A DNA stretch of 64,000 bases from assembly GCA_037893225.1 (NCBI GenBank), contig JAZGUH010000273.1, positions 62,001-126,000 of the forward strand. Direction: 5' to 3'. Both the position numbers and the translations under genes were made by a program. The stretch is from Hippasteria phrygiana (lineage: Eukaryota; Echinodermata; Asteroidea; Valvatida; Goniasteridae). Positions 33,148 to 43,672 of the stretch are shown one piece after another (position 1 is the first letter of the stretch; each line of letters starts with the position of its first letter). The notes beneath the pieces were generated by a model. It worked only from the letters and a program-made list of their open reading frames with translations, made no database searches and was not told the DNA's origin.

Positions 33148-35500
33148 AGCTGTTATGATGAAGTGCTATGATGTTCTGTACACATGCGTGAACACAATGA
33201 TGCAGTGAGCATGCACGATGTGATTATTAGGGTACTGTTATTAATCGCAATTTCTTTTTATGCCCATGATGAAACCACTCTTTACTGCACATCAACACCT
33301 ATTGGAGCATACTCTGCCGTGACAAAATACAAAAATAGTCACAGTCTGTTTATTCCAATTTATTACATCAGTGTCAGTTAAGACTATCATGAAGGCATTC
33401 CCAACAAAGCAATTACCCGGTTAAGGTACGCACTTTACTGTACTATATGAACTTAGTAAACTTGCACCGACCCAAAAATAAATCTCCAAGGAAAACCATT
33501 TGCTTTTTTTTCCAAACTTCCCTAATATCAAGTCAGGTTCATGTGGAAATAAATAACCTCGCCGAGAAATGACATTCAGGCTGGTAACAGTGTCGGCGAC
33601 TACACCCTCGTAGAAATATTAACGCCTTTTACGAAGCACCAACGACTATCATCCGCCAATCATCTACAACTAATCATGATTATTGACGTTACGATATGTA
33701 TAGCCAATGTATGTTTAAACCTGAACCCCTTAGTGTGATTTACTAGGAACCGTACCCATCCTTGCAAATTCCAACACCATTGTGGTGGACTCTAGTCTAC
33801 ACTGAAACTGTTGGACTCTCATTCTGGCGGTCTACCTATCCAAATGCAAATGACATTAAAGGGTGTATTGTAGTAGGCTACCCATCCTAACAGATTCCAA
33901 CAAAACATGTACTTCTATTTTGATAGGTTGAGGTTGCTTAAGGTTAATCTTTCTTGGAAACGAATTCTAACTTGTATAGTTATGGTACCACTCTTCACTC
34001 AGGTTGAGTAGCACGTTTGCCGTGCCAGTCATGTAGCCACCGATTTGCTTAGCTTAAACCTAAACATGTTTGCTTCAGGCCTCAGACTTTGCTCGTGCAG
34101 GGGTGAACATGCGTATTAATCTGCTAAAAACAGTTTTTACTCAGGCTGCTATACATTCCGTGGTGATACAGGTGTAATGACCACTGACGTTAAGAACTGG
34201 TCGATAAGGCTATAACTTTCTGCAGGGAGAATTACCCTAGTGAGATCCAGTCCTGGGGGAAAAGGGAAACAAGATGGATATTACTGACAAACAAATGCGG
34301 AGCTAAATCGAACCAAGTGGAACACTTGCAGCAGTTCACTAAGCTTGTAAGCCACAGGTGCCAGATGTATAACTTATCTGGTGAGTTGACTATAGGTTTG
34401 CCTTGCAAATTCTATGAATAGTTACTTTATTTGCGTATACTGTTGATTCCATGGCACAAAGTGCAACCATATCCAAAATTGCGGCAGGTTATCTCAAACG
34501 TAGAAAATACGGAAACATATTTAACTTTGTACACACATGTAAAACACAAGGCCAGGGCACAAAAAGGAACATCGACTTGGTCAGCACCACTTTGCCCATG
34601 TACCACATCCTGAAATTGAAACCGCCTTAAAGTAGTGCTCCATGCAGTTGATGGTTCCGAAGGAATTGTAATCTTTGTGTTTTGAAACCATACAGAATAA
34701 AAGCAACAATAGCCGCCCAGAGATATGACCCTGTTTCATACTAAATCTTCCAATGTTTTTAGAAGACTGGCGGGAAAAATATATATGATAAATTATAGTT
34801 GTTAACGGTTAACCTTTCAAGTCGAAACTGTTAACAATTCACCGTTTTGTCGCATGTATTTTTGTATTCCAGGCACCGTATAACAACACAGAGGTGTTCA
34901 TCCCTGCAGTACCTGAGTCTTAAAGAGTAACGTTCCACCAGGAAGGAGCATGAAACCGGAAAACGTCTGAATCTAAACAGAACCGTTGTAACATTTCTAA
35001 GTTTTGTTTACACTGAAATACTGCAACAAACAGCATGCTACATGAACATTGCCCTTAACTTTTATAAACTTACCATAACACTTTAACAAAGCCAGATAAA
35101 AGTAGCATTGTCTCTGAAGAATTTTCCAACTCAGTCAATCACTTTTGTTCAATAGTAAAAACTGAGGTTTTGTTTGAGTGCAAACTTTTTTTTGGGGGGG
35201 GGGGGGGATTAAGCGTATAAAGGTCTGGTGACCCTTTTATATCCAGTGTAAATATCATATTACTATATATCCATGATCCAGAGCTGAATTCTCACTGGTC
35301 CTTTTACCATCACGTGCCAGCCGCTATAAGTTTTGCTGTTTGCCAAGCGCGCACGCGAGTATTCACGCGCAGGGTAAAAACGCATGCATAGTAGATTATA
35401 CAACACCTGAATAAATCCCAGCCATCCGATTGGTGGATCGTCGATCACGTGCATTGAATTATTCGTCCCATCGCACGACGCGTCCCCGCACCGCCAAAGT
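33148..35500. other. Spacer, no gene seen
   Basis: AT-rich sequence with short ORFs only. A poly-G tract of about 14 G lies at 35,193. No repeat family could be tied to another part of the window. Confidence 0.45.
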
Positions 35501-35504
35501 CAAC

Positions 35505-35575
35505 AAAGAAACTGGCAGGAGCGGGATTCGAACCTGCGGGATTTGAACCACTTTGAAAATGTATTCAAATTTAAC
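35505..35575 (-). repeat. Partial tRNA-derived SINE, minus strand
   Basis: Read on the minus strand, this is the 3' part of the same tRNA-like family as 35,778: CGCAGGTTCGAATCCCGCTC, then CTGCCAGTTTCTTTG. It faces the plus-strand copy 240 bp away, making a tail-to-head inverted pair. Confidence 0.6.
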
Positions 35576-35639
35576 TAGTCGGTTTCCTTTGTGGATTGTT
35601 TGACGAATTATAAGTTAAAAAGTCGTATCCTCATTGAGT

Positions 35640-35880
35640 GATCCCCACAATGTCGCTTCCCAGGTTGTATCGTAAAATTTGATGTGATCCCTGGCTATAA
35701 GGCATTCTGGGTTTATGACTTCTGACTAGCGCCCACTTGAACAAAGATACTGACAATTTGGGAGACCGCCAACATAGGGCAAGATAGCTCAGTTGGTAGA
35801 GCGCCGGAGGTCGCAGGTTCGAATCCCGCTCCTGCCAGTTTCTTTGGCCAGTTTCTTTGTCCACTTTGAAAAATGTCTAT
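35640..35880 (+). mobile_element. tRNA-Thr-derived SINE, copy A (anticodon arm deleted)
   Basis: The tRNA-like core at 35,778-35,836 has A box TAGCTCAGTTGG and B box GGTTCGAATCC and ends TCCTGCC, but the anticodon arm is reduced compared with copy B. Both copies share the upstream words GACTTCTGACTAGC and GACAATTTGGGAGACCGCCA and the downstream CCAGTTT(T)CTTTG. A segment containing AGGTTGTATCGTAAAATTTG is inverted relative to copy B. Confidence 0.65.
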
Positions 35881-36157
35881 ACTAAATAGCTTGGTTGAAA
35901 GTTGAAACCATTTAACCAAATTTCGTCACAGTTTTCACGAACAGACGAATTTTGCCTCTCCGCACTAAACTAAAGTTACAAGAAAATCAGGTTTTAAGCT
36001 GCTCACTTTTTAAATTGAAGATATTACCTGCATGCATACTACATATTGATTAAGTGTTGACACTATGTTAAAGTTCAGTTCTCGGTCTTTCACCAGTAAT
36101 TGGCTACTAAGCCATAAGTCAATTAATTACAGAGTTATTAATTGATTAATACATTTG

Positions 36158-36412
36158 TCTCTTCGTGAAAACTCAGAAGCGAGAAATGGCCCGTTTTGCC
36201 CCACAGAGTGTCAATTGTCTCTTCGTGAAAACCCAAAATCCATTTTCTGGCAATTTTGCCCTTCACAGCCCTATTGTATTAACACGGAGTTCAAATTCGT
36301 CTCTTCGTGAAAACTCAAAATCCATTTTCTGGCAATTTTGCCCTTCAAAGCCCTATTGTATTAACACAGAGTTCCGAATTGGCTCTTCGTGAAAACCCAA
36401 AATCCATTTTCT
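36158..36412. repeat. Tandem repeat of about 81 bp, three to four units
   Basis: Units begin with (G)TCTCTTCGTGAAAAC, continue CAAAATCCATTTTCTGGCAA TTTTGCCCTTC, and end in a CTATTGTATTAACAC-type stretch. The first unit is diverged. An inverse of the GGCAATTTTGCCCTTC part follows at 36,451-36,472. The opening word equals the terminal sequence of the TIR element at 21,308-21,806. Confidence 0.8.
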
Positions 36413-36712
36413 TTCAATTTTGCCCTTCTCGGCCATATATACGCTATTGCTGAGAAGGGCAAAATTGCCAGAAAACTGTGACGATTTGTCAGAACTCTTT
36501 TTTGACAAGGAGTTCATTCTGTCACAAAACAAAAACTCTTGCACAAACCCTGCGAGCTGCGCGAGCACCAAAATCACGCGCTTCTTCCATGGGGTGATTT
36601 TGGAAGGCACCTTTGTTTACGCGTTAATACAATGTTTTGTGCACACAATCTTTTCTCTAATGGTCTAAATAGATGAATAGGGGTCCTCTGGACATACACA
36701 CAAAAGATTTTA

Positions 36713-37020
36713 ATATGAATGGAATAGACCGACGGCTTCATATGGAAATTAGAAAAAGAAAAAATATGCCTTCCGAAATCACCACGTGGCTCCTCGCACG
36801 GTTTTTGCACAACTGAATGGGCTTTTGGCTGGGGCCCAGGTTTCTCATGACTGGAGTGACCCCAAGTGAACTCCTTCTTGAAAAGCGACTATACCACTTC
36901 AAAATACAATGTATCATTGAGGATTTTAAAAAATATGAATGGAATAGACCGACGGCTTCATATGGAAATTAGAAAAAGATAAAAATGTGCCTTCCGAAAT
37001 CTCCACGCGGCAGCTTGCAG
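36713..37020. repeat. Direct repeat of about 85 bp, two copies
   Basis: The block ATGAATGGAATAGACCGACG...GAAATTAGAAAAAG...CCTTCCGAAATC occurs at about 36,715-36,790 and again at 36,932-37,006. Inverse-related text (GATTTTGGAAGGCACCTTTG) is at 36,594. This is the 3' flank of the F-box gene on the minus strand. Confidence 0.7.
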
Positions 37021-37378
37021 GGTTAAAGATTAAACAATTTTCAAACTACATGTATAGGCCTACCACCTTCTTTTTACTTCAAATTGAAGCACTCAAGTTA
37101 TGTTCGCATAGCTGTAAGACTTGGTTTCAATTGGAAAAACAAGTTGAAGTTGATATCTATGGCATGTTTCATGTCCGCATATCGCATTTAGTTCAAAGCT
37201 TCGTCTCACCACATTGGTTTTACCAGTAATGATGGATGTAAAGGGTCGTATCCATGGCTAGATCTCGGAATATGATTTTAGTGTCATCCATCCATAATGT
37301 CAGGAGTTTGTTTTTCTGTTTGTGCTTTACAACGTTCATGAGTCTTAGGCCATTTTTCAAAGCTTTGTACATACGATA

Positions 37379-38658
37379 CTAATTTTTTTCATAGTCATAT
37401 CGGTCTTCAAGGACACATCTATTTCCATGCATACAAGATACTGTCTTAAAATTACCCAATTTTTCCACAAAGTGTGCCTGGTGATTGTGTGCGCTGAGGT
37501 ACATTCCTTCGTAATGGCGATGGGGGAGCGTACGTATAAGTAATCCTCCATTTCCAAACCAGCTCTCTATCCACACAGAGCTCGAGGAATCCAGCAACTC
37601 TTCCACGGAAAATGAGGTCGTGCATTCCCCCGAGGCAGCACTCCGAATTACAAGCATTTTGCGACCATATTCATCACACAGGCTTGCAACAGAACCGTCC
37701 CTAAATTTCAGTGATGGTAGACTCCCAGCGTATGTCAAAATTTGCAAACAGTTGCCGTTTCTTGCGTCCCAGAGGCGGAGATAGTTGTCACTATAAGACG
37801 CAGCCACTGTCTTGTCTCGATAATCCAGGTCTTTTAGATCGGCATGATCGTCTGGAGCAACCAGCGTGTGTCGGCATTTGCCATCCGTGATACTCCACAC
37901 AGTATGTCATCGTCAGACATAGCACGACTTACGGCCATTTCGCCATCAAAGAACACGCTCTGTATGTCCGTCTCTTTGTGTCCTTTCATTTCGTGCAGCC
38001 CCTGTCCGGTAGTTGCACTGAATGACCGGATTATTCCAAAGCAACAACCGGCAACTATAATACCATTTTTAACCTTAAGGGTATGTTCGCATCCACTGAT
38101 ATCAGCGTGAAAACCGTATTTGCAGGTCCCTTTTCTGACGTCCCATACCTTGACTGTACCGTCTGATAAGCCAAGAACAAAGCAGTCCCCCTCGCCATCT
38201 GCGCTTCGAGCGTACGGACGTCCATTTTTCAGTAGTGTTACATCTTCAAAAACTTTCAAGGAGGCGATTTTGCACCGATTGTCATTCAAGTTGCCCTCTA
38301 GATGGCGGGCTTTTATGTAAACCTCCTTCCATTTGCAAGTACCATCCAAGTTAAATGAGTTGTCATCTTCAACGATAGCATCGATGGCAAATGATATGTT
38401 TACGAGAGCTTCATCACAAGCATCGCCCGTCTGCTGGCTGCACGGGTAGTAAGGCATTTCCTCGCGGATGTCAGTCACTGTGCCGTAGTACTCCCACCCG
38501 TTTTCTCGACAGAGAGGGAGCCACAACAAATCCTGATTGACCACACAGCGCCAGCTACGACAGCACATTGCGAGCCTAGATATATCAGCTGGACTCAGAT
38601 ATTGGAAGATAGCCTCCAGTATTTCATACGGTAGAGACATTAGCCCATTGTGAGCCAT
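37379..38658 (-). CDS. F-box/WD40-repeat protein, single exon with one frameshift
   Basis: The ATG is at 38658 (MAHNGLMSLPYEILEAIFQY). Residues 7-50 form an F-box: LPYEILEAIF, LSPADISRLAMCCRSW, W..LC. WD40-type strands follow: DGTVKVWDVRKGTCKYGF, then WSITDGKCRHTLV and NYLRLWDARNGNCLQIL. F-box/WD40 proteins recruit substrates to SCF ubiquitin ligases through the propeller. At about 37,895 a one-base shift joins DDDILCG to WSITDG, where the repeat pattern demands continuity. The absence of introns suggests a retrogene or a naturally intronless member. It ends at a stop at 37379. Which FBXW subfamily is not clear. Confidence 0.8.
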
Positions 38659-38829
38659 GTTGATTACGGTACTTCAGCAACTCTTCTCGCTTGCCCTTTG
38701 AAGCTTCTTGTGGATTCTATGGATATTATAATTTCCTGAAAATATATGAAATATAATACTATATATTAATTCCCAAGGGAAACTGACTAGGTAAATTTGA
38801 ACGAATTTTCTAAGGGAGTAATAACCAGG

Positions 38830-39060
38830 GATCACGCCAAATTTTACAATACAACCTGGGAAGCGACATTGTTATCGCCGACAATGGGTTGATGACTTCT
38901 GACTAGCTCCCCTAAACAAAGACACTGACAATTTGGGAGACCGCCAACATGGGGCAAGACAGTTCAGTTGGTAGAGCGCCGGTATGGTATTCCGGAGGTC
39001 GCAGGTTCAAATCCGGCTCCTGCCAGTTTTCTTTGTTCACTTTAAAATGTTTATATAATA
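38830..39060 (+). mobile_element. tRNA-Thr-derived SINE, copy B
   Basis: The head at 38,953-39,024 (72 nt) folds as a cloverleaf: acceptor GGCAAGA/TCCTGCC with one mismatch, D arm GTTC/GAGC, anticodon stem CCGG/CCGG, loop ATGGTAT with T33 and anticodon GGT (threonine), and T arm GCAGG-TTCAAAT-CCGGC with one mismatch. The flanks match copy A, so it is a dispersed repeat rather than a functional tRNA gene. A TTTT lies just downstream. Confidence 0.7.
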
Positions 39061-40100
39061 AACATTGTAGACTTTGTTTAATCTATTGGGTAATGATGGC
39101 ATGAGGACACTGGATTTAGAAGATGTTCCTCAAGTTCCCGGCCATTGTGCGTATCAAATCTAATGAAATAATCATTCCCAAAAAAGGAATTCTGAGCCTA
39201 CCCTTCATTCTTTTACCACTGTGGTTTCCAAGATTCTCTTATCTGTTAATTTTAACTTTTAACCGTCTTTTACCTAACGATCTAACGATCTGACAATCCA
39301 AAGACTAAGATTTCCCCACTGAGTTAGCCTTTCGGCATTATGAGCTGCGAAACCGCGAAGCGACTGCAGCGGAGACCAGTTCAGCGCCCACGAACGTGGC
39401 GAAGCCACGAGGCCTTTTTAAGGCTGCGTCTGAATGTTTCGGTTGTGGCCGCTGGCTGCGTCTGCGGCTGTGGACGTGGCTAAAACGTCCCCGGCCAATA
39501 GACCTTTATCATGGTACAGCCATTTTGTTTTTCTCCTATTAAAATCAATGCAACCAAACCGAGGCTGGAAGGAAAAATAGTCTGGCACCTTCATTCAATA
39601 ATTGGAAGCACTATTCATAATTGATAATGCATACAGGGAACAAGACAAAGATGGTCACAGCATGATAAAGGTCTATAACATGATACGATCATTCGGACAC
39701 GGCTGGCTGTGGCCGCGTGCGCGCCCTCAATCGAGGTGTTTACGTAAGCTTGTCGTCTGCTAGCTACGCTGCTTGTCCGTCCTGCTGCTGCGCTGAACAA
39801 CCAAGTTGCAGGCCAAAATGGCACATAAATGATGAATTCAGCAGAGCTTATAACGGTGATTCAAGTGATTCAGTGCATAATCATCTTAAACAACGTCAAG
39901 ATTTCAAGCTTGAGACGGCGTCGTATGCAGCTGAACAGCTGGATTTTGCATGCACTCGAAAAACAGGATGGAGGAAACGTCGTAAGTTCACAAAATCGGC
40001 TGAGTATTCCTATTAAACGTCAGCGCACTTGAATAAATCTCGAAAAAATTCCAAGTTAACATTTAGGAATTTCTTTAAAGTTGATAAATTCTGATAAACT
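39061..40100. other. Spacer, no gene seen
   Basis: Contains a GC-rich stretch (39,345-39,480) with short palindromes such as ACGTGGCGAAGCCACG. The open frame at 39,717-40,016 overlaps no recognisable domain. Confidence 0.45.
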
Positions 40101-40109
40101 ATTATCTCT

Positions 40110-40350
40110 ACTTACATATCCAAGATGCCAAACCAGAAGTTTGTCAGAAAATTATTTTCATATTTTTGGGGGGCATTTTCAAAGGTTCACTGTGCACTTC
40201 GAAATAAAATCGGAAAATCATGCCGAAATACATATCTCTTCCAACTGTCAACTCGCAATTTATGAACGATTTATGAGACTAAGTGTTTCTGTGGAAAATC
40301 AAGTGCGCCACGTTATAGGGGACGCGCCACGTTAGGTTACGCGCCACGTT
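40110..40350. repeat. Partial copy of the GTGGCGCAC-ended dispersed repeat
   Basis: GTTTGTCAGAAAATTATTTT, then GGTTCACTG and AAATAAAATCGGAAAATC, match 56,670-56,760 with moderate divergence. It ends with three GCGCCACGTTA words (40,304-40,352), like the right end of the element at 56,310-56,925. Confidence 0.6.
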
Positions 40351-40904
40351 ATCAATATATTTGTTAGTGGATATGTTGCCGGATCAGGCTTTCTTTTACC
40401 AGTAAACGATACCGGTATAAAGCCGGAGACGTACAACGCCCTCTTTGACACATACCGTAGATGAGTAGGCCTTGGCCTACATTTAAGTATTGCCACCATC
40501 GTTCCAGTGGCTGTAACAGAATGGATGATGCATTTGATATGTTTAAGTGAGGGTTCTAGGGTTGGATAGGCCTACCCGATTTTCTGCGTTTCAAGTCCGA
40601 AATTGCAAACGGTCTGAATCCTGCATATTGTGAATACGAAGTCACAATGACAATGTTGGCATATAACCAGACTAAAATTTGTCACGGTAAAAGTGTTAAA
40701 GTTCCGAAAAACAGTCACACTACATGTTTAGTGCCGTTTTGGCTATATTGTTTACTAAAAAAGAAAGCCGGATCTGGCTAAATATCCACAATGTCCACTA
40801 GCAGAGTGGCAGACTAGCCATAGGTGATATTTAAAAGAATGGGCCAACCTTTGTTAGTTTAGGGAATAATACAAAATATAGACTTAACAAACTCTTATTA
40901 ATAA

Positions 40905-41280
40905 CCAGGTATATTATTGTTGGGCGTGATTGGTGGATCTGCGTGATTGGTGGATCTGCGCGATTGGTCAATCGTGTGGTGCTATCGGTCGATCGTGGCG
41001 CCATCAGTCGTTTTACGGTCGATCGTGTTCTTTCCAATTCACAGCCCTGGAGTGCTATTTTAAAAGAGGGAAGTAAAGTCTGCAATTTCCAGTGTTGAAG
41101 GTCTCGAGACCGGCCTCGGCCTCGAGGCCGGCCTCGAGGCCGATTTTTATGGCCTCGGCCTCGGCCTTGGCCTCGGAGTGCAAGGCCTCGGCCTCGGCCT
41201 CGGAGCCTTCCGGACTCGATGATCTGGTCGAGGCCGGCTCGAGGCCGCCCCCTTTGACCAATTTTCCCACCAATTGACAT
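40905..41280. repeat. Dispersed repeat with GATC-rich part and (GGCCTC)n hexamer array
   Basis: The 40,912-41,090 part (TTGTTGGGCGTGATTGGTGG and onward) is homologous to the inverse of 49,260-49,435. It is followed at 41,100-41,255 by variant GGCCTC/GGCCTTGG hexamers, like 48,955-49,086. On the minus strand the hexamers translate as Arg/Gly repeats, which I regard as an artefact. Confidence 0.7.
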
Positions 41281-41439
41281 GCGTTTTCTGTTTCAATTAA
41301 TTTTAATTTTTTACTTTCAAACTTTCGAGAAGCTGCCACAGTGGGTTCCGTTTAAAGGAAATATAATGTTAAGTAGATACGCACGAATGAATTAACTGGG
41401 ATTTGCATTATTGCACCACGGAGCTATAGATAGCTCTCC

Positions 41440-41650
41440 GATTGCACGTACTCACGTACGTACATGTACATGTGTCATCTTCTTGTAGAACCAGTCTACT
41501 CCCGCTAATAGACTAGTTCCTGGTCGAGCACTTCACTCGACCCATGAACTGCCACCATTGCGTTACACGTACTCAGGTAGCATCTAATCTTCTTGTTAGA
41601 TTATCAGTCTACTCCCGCTATAGACTGGTTCCTGGTCCACCACTCGGCCC
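41440..41650. repeat. Tandem duplication of about 115 bp
   Basis: Two blocks share ATCTTCTTGTTAGA-like text, CAGTCTACTCCCGCTA(A)TAGACT and GTTCCTGGTC, with divergence and small indels. The adjacent TACGTACATGTACATG is a short palindromic run. Confidence 0.6.
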
Positions 41651-41814
41651 TGAACGAGTGAACGTTAAAGCGATAATCATAATGGCCGGCAGTGAAGTTG
41701 AGGGAACCAACCTGTTTATTCACGCATGCTCGCGCAACGCGAAGCCTGTCGCATGTCTACTAGTATATGTACCAATCACTGCATGCCCTTGCAAAGACTG
41801 TCCTCTCTATTCCA

Positions 41815-43205
41815 GCTAGTCTTGGTTCCAAGACGTTACTATTGTACTTTTTTACTTTCGCAGTTGCAATGCACAGGCAGCGCGATTAGGTAGTTGCAAT
41901 AATAGGCCGACAGCGCGATAAGATTTTGGATCTGTTTGTAGTAACGTCTCGGATAAGTTGGCATTTCGGGGGCACGACCAGACTGTAGTAGTAGTAGTAG
42001 TGAGAGATGGCGCATATGAACGACCAGACTGTGGTAACTACAACTGTTTGTATGCAGTATTCATGTCACGTGATAATGATGGAGGTTAATTTATGCAATC
42101 AGCGACCGAGTTTGAGCACAATAGACCGTGTAAGTCTCGCGCATAAAGGTCACGATTAAACTTCCGGGCACCTCCGATTATAGGACTTTTACGTGTGGTA
42201 CTGTGGTTGATTTTGTTTTCTATAATACTTTGTTTTTTACGAAGATCTGAACCATGAAACGGCCATGAATATGGATAAATTCAAAATTAATTTTACAATA
42301 TATGAAAACATGCATGACTGTCTAAAAGTTAAGAAAAGTAGGAAAAAATGTTTGACCTGAGCGTCATGTTGCAACGTGATTGGCTCATTGTCGGGAAGAG
42401 AAAGCCCGGCCCCCAAAACCCCTGCACTGCATGCGCGCGCTGCGGACGTAAGTGAACGTGCGTACAAGTACATATGCGACGACCGCCTTATACTGCATAT
42501 GTCTACGCTATTAAGACGGGCGTGTGAACCACCAGAACAATGGCGAATGACGTATGTATGACGTACTAGACTTTTTCGTTCTCCTTTTCCCTAAATTGAT
42601 ATATCGTTCAGATTTTGTGAATTGAAATGAAAAATAATATTTTGCTAAAAGTTGTTATCTACCTTTCAGTAAAAAAGAACAGCGTCAAAACAAATTATTT
42701 CAAGAAAACTACTCGCTTTACACGTTGAAGCTCCTATTCGAGGTGCCCGGAAGTTCGGTTTCTCGTAAACTCTCGTACGTTCTCGAGGTCAACTTACACG
42801 CTCTATAGACCGATCCAGTGAGCGTCGCCCGATGGTGTTCTGACCAATCACATTCGTGGTTTATGTCCAACATGCGTGCACGCGCATGTGACGCGCGCGG
42901 CTTGAGATCAATGGTCATGATGCCTTGTCATGTCCTATGTATTTGCGTGTAATGAATAATTTATGATAAGGCTCAAACTCCGTCGCTGATTGGATCCCTC
43001 GGAAAAGCGGGGGAGAATTGTCTGCCAACTTATCCAAGACCCTTGTGGCGCGCGATCCAAAATCATGCACGTTTGACAAACACCGGCTGCGGATCCGGCT
43101 GCATTTTGTAAACTACGCATGCGTGAGGCCAGAACGCACGTACGAAGCCGGGATTTCGAGAAGACACAACGTCAGTGAATTTGGCGCGCGGGCGCCTCCG
43201 AAATT
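41815..43205. other. Nested inverted-repeat region without genes
   Basis: Outer arms GGATAAGTTGGCA (41,950) and TGCCAACTTATCC (43,021) face each other. Inner arms lie at about 42,118-42,180 and 42,738-42,812 (CTTCCGGGCACCTCC with GAGGTGCCCGGAAG). A palindromic AGTCTTGGTTCCAAGACGT is at 41,818. A (GTA)n run sits at 41,985. No coding sequence was seen. Confidence 0.55.
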
Positions 43206-43320
43206 AGTCTTGGTTCAAGACGTTGTTATGTATATTACGCGATAACCGGCCGCCGCGAGAGGGCGTTATTAGCCACGAACTATTAATAGCCACGAACCGC
43301 CAGTAACAACGTCTTGGGAA
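43206..43320. mobile_element. Short MITE-like unit with CAAGACGTTGTTA ends, copy 1
   Basis: It runs from AGTCTTGGTTCAAGACGTTG through GATAACCGGCCGCCGCGAGA GGGCG to CAGTAACAACGTCTTGGGAA. An inverted copy is at 48,572-48,684, and a related edge (AGTCTTGGTTCCAAGACGTC...GCGCCCTCTCG) at 55,816-55,885. The LINE tail begins directly at its right end. Confidence 0.65.
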
Positions 43321-43672
43321 TCTTTATTTATTTATTTATTTATTTATTACATTTCTTTACCCAGGGTGTGCCCAAACAGTTTAAAACTGGTTTCCATTGG
43401 GGCCCTGCATATTATTAGTTAAAATTGAATATTTACACATTCATACAAAGTATTTAAACAAATACAATAATGTTTACACAAATAAATATATCTTCGGTTA
43501 ACTTTTCAACTCTCCAGTAGAAGCCTATTGCTGATTTACGGGATGGGCGAAAAACCCGCGAAAAAAAAAACCCTTTTAGGGTGAAAAACAAGGGGAAATT
43601 CCCATCCGGTTCCAAAGTATTTTGGCAACCAAGTTTATAACTCCGCAGTTCAGCGTAAATTATACAGAAATA

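Noticed and set aside
40831..41339. Arg/Gly-rich (RGG-like) ORFs here and at 48,937-49,209
   Set aside because: They arise from GGCCTC hexamers; the rest of the frame lies in noncoding repeat.
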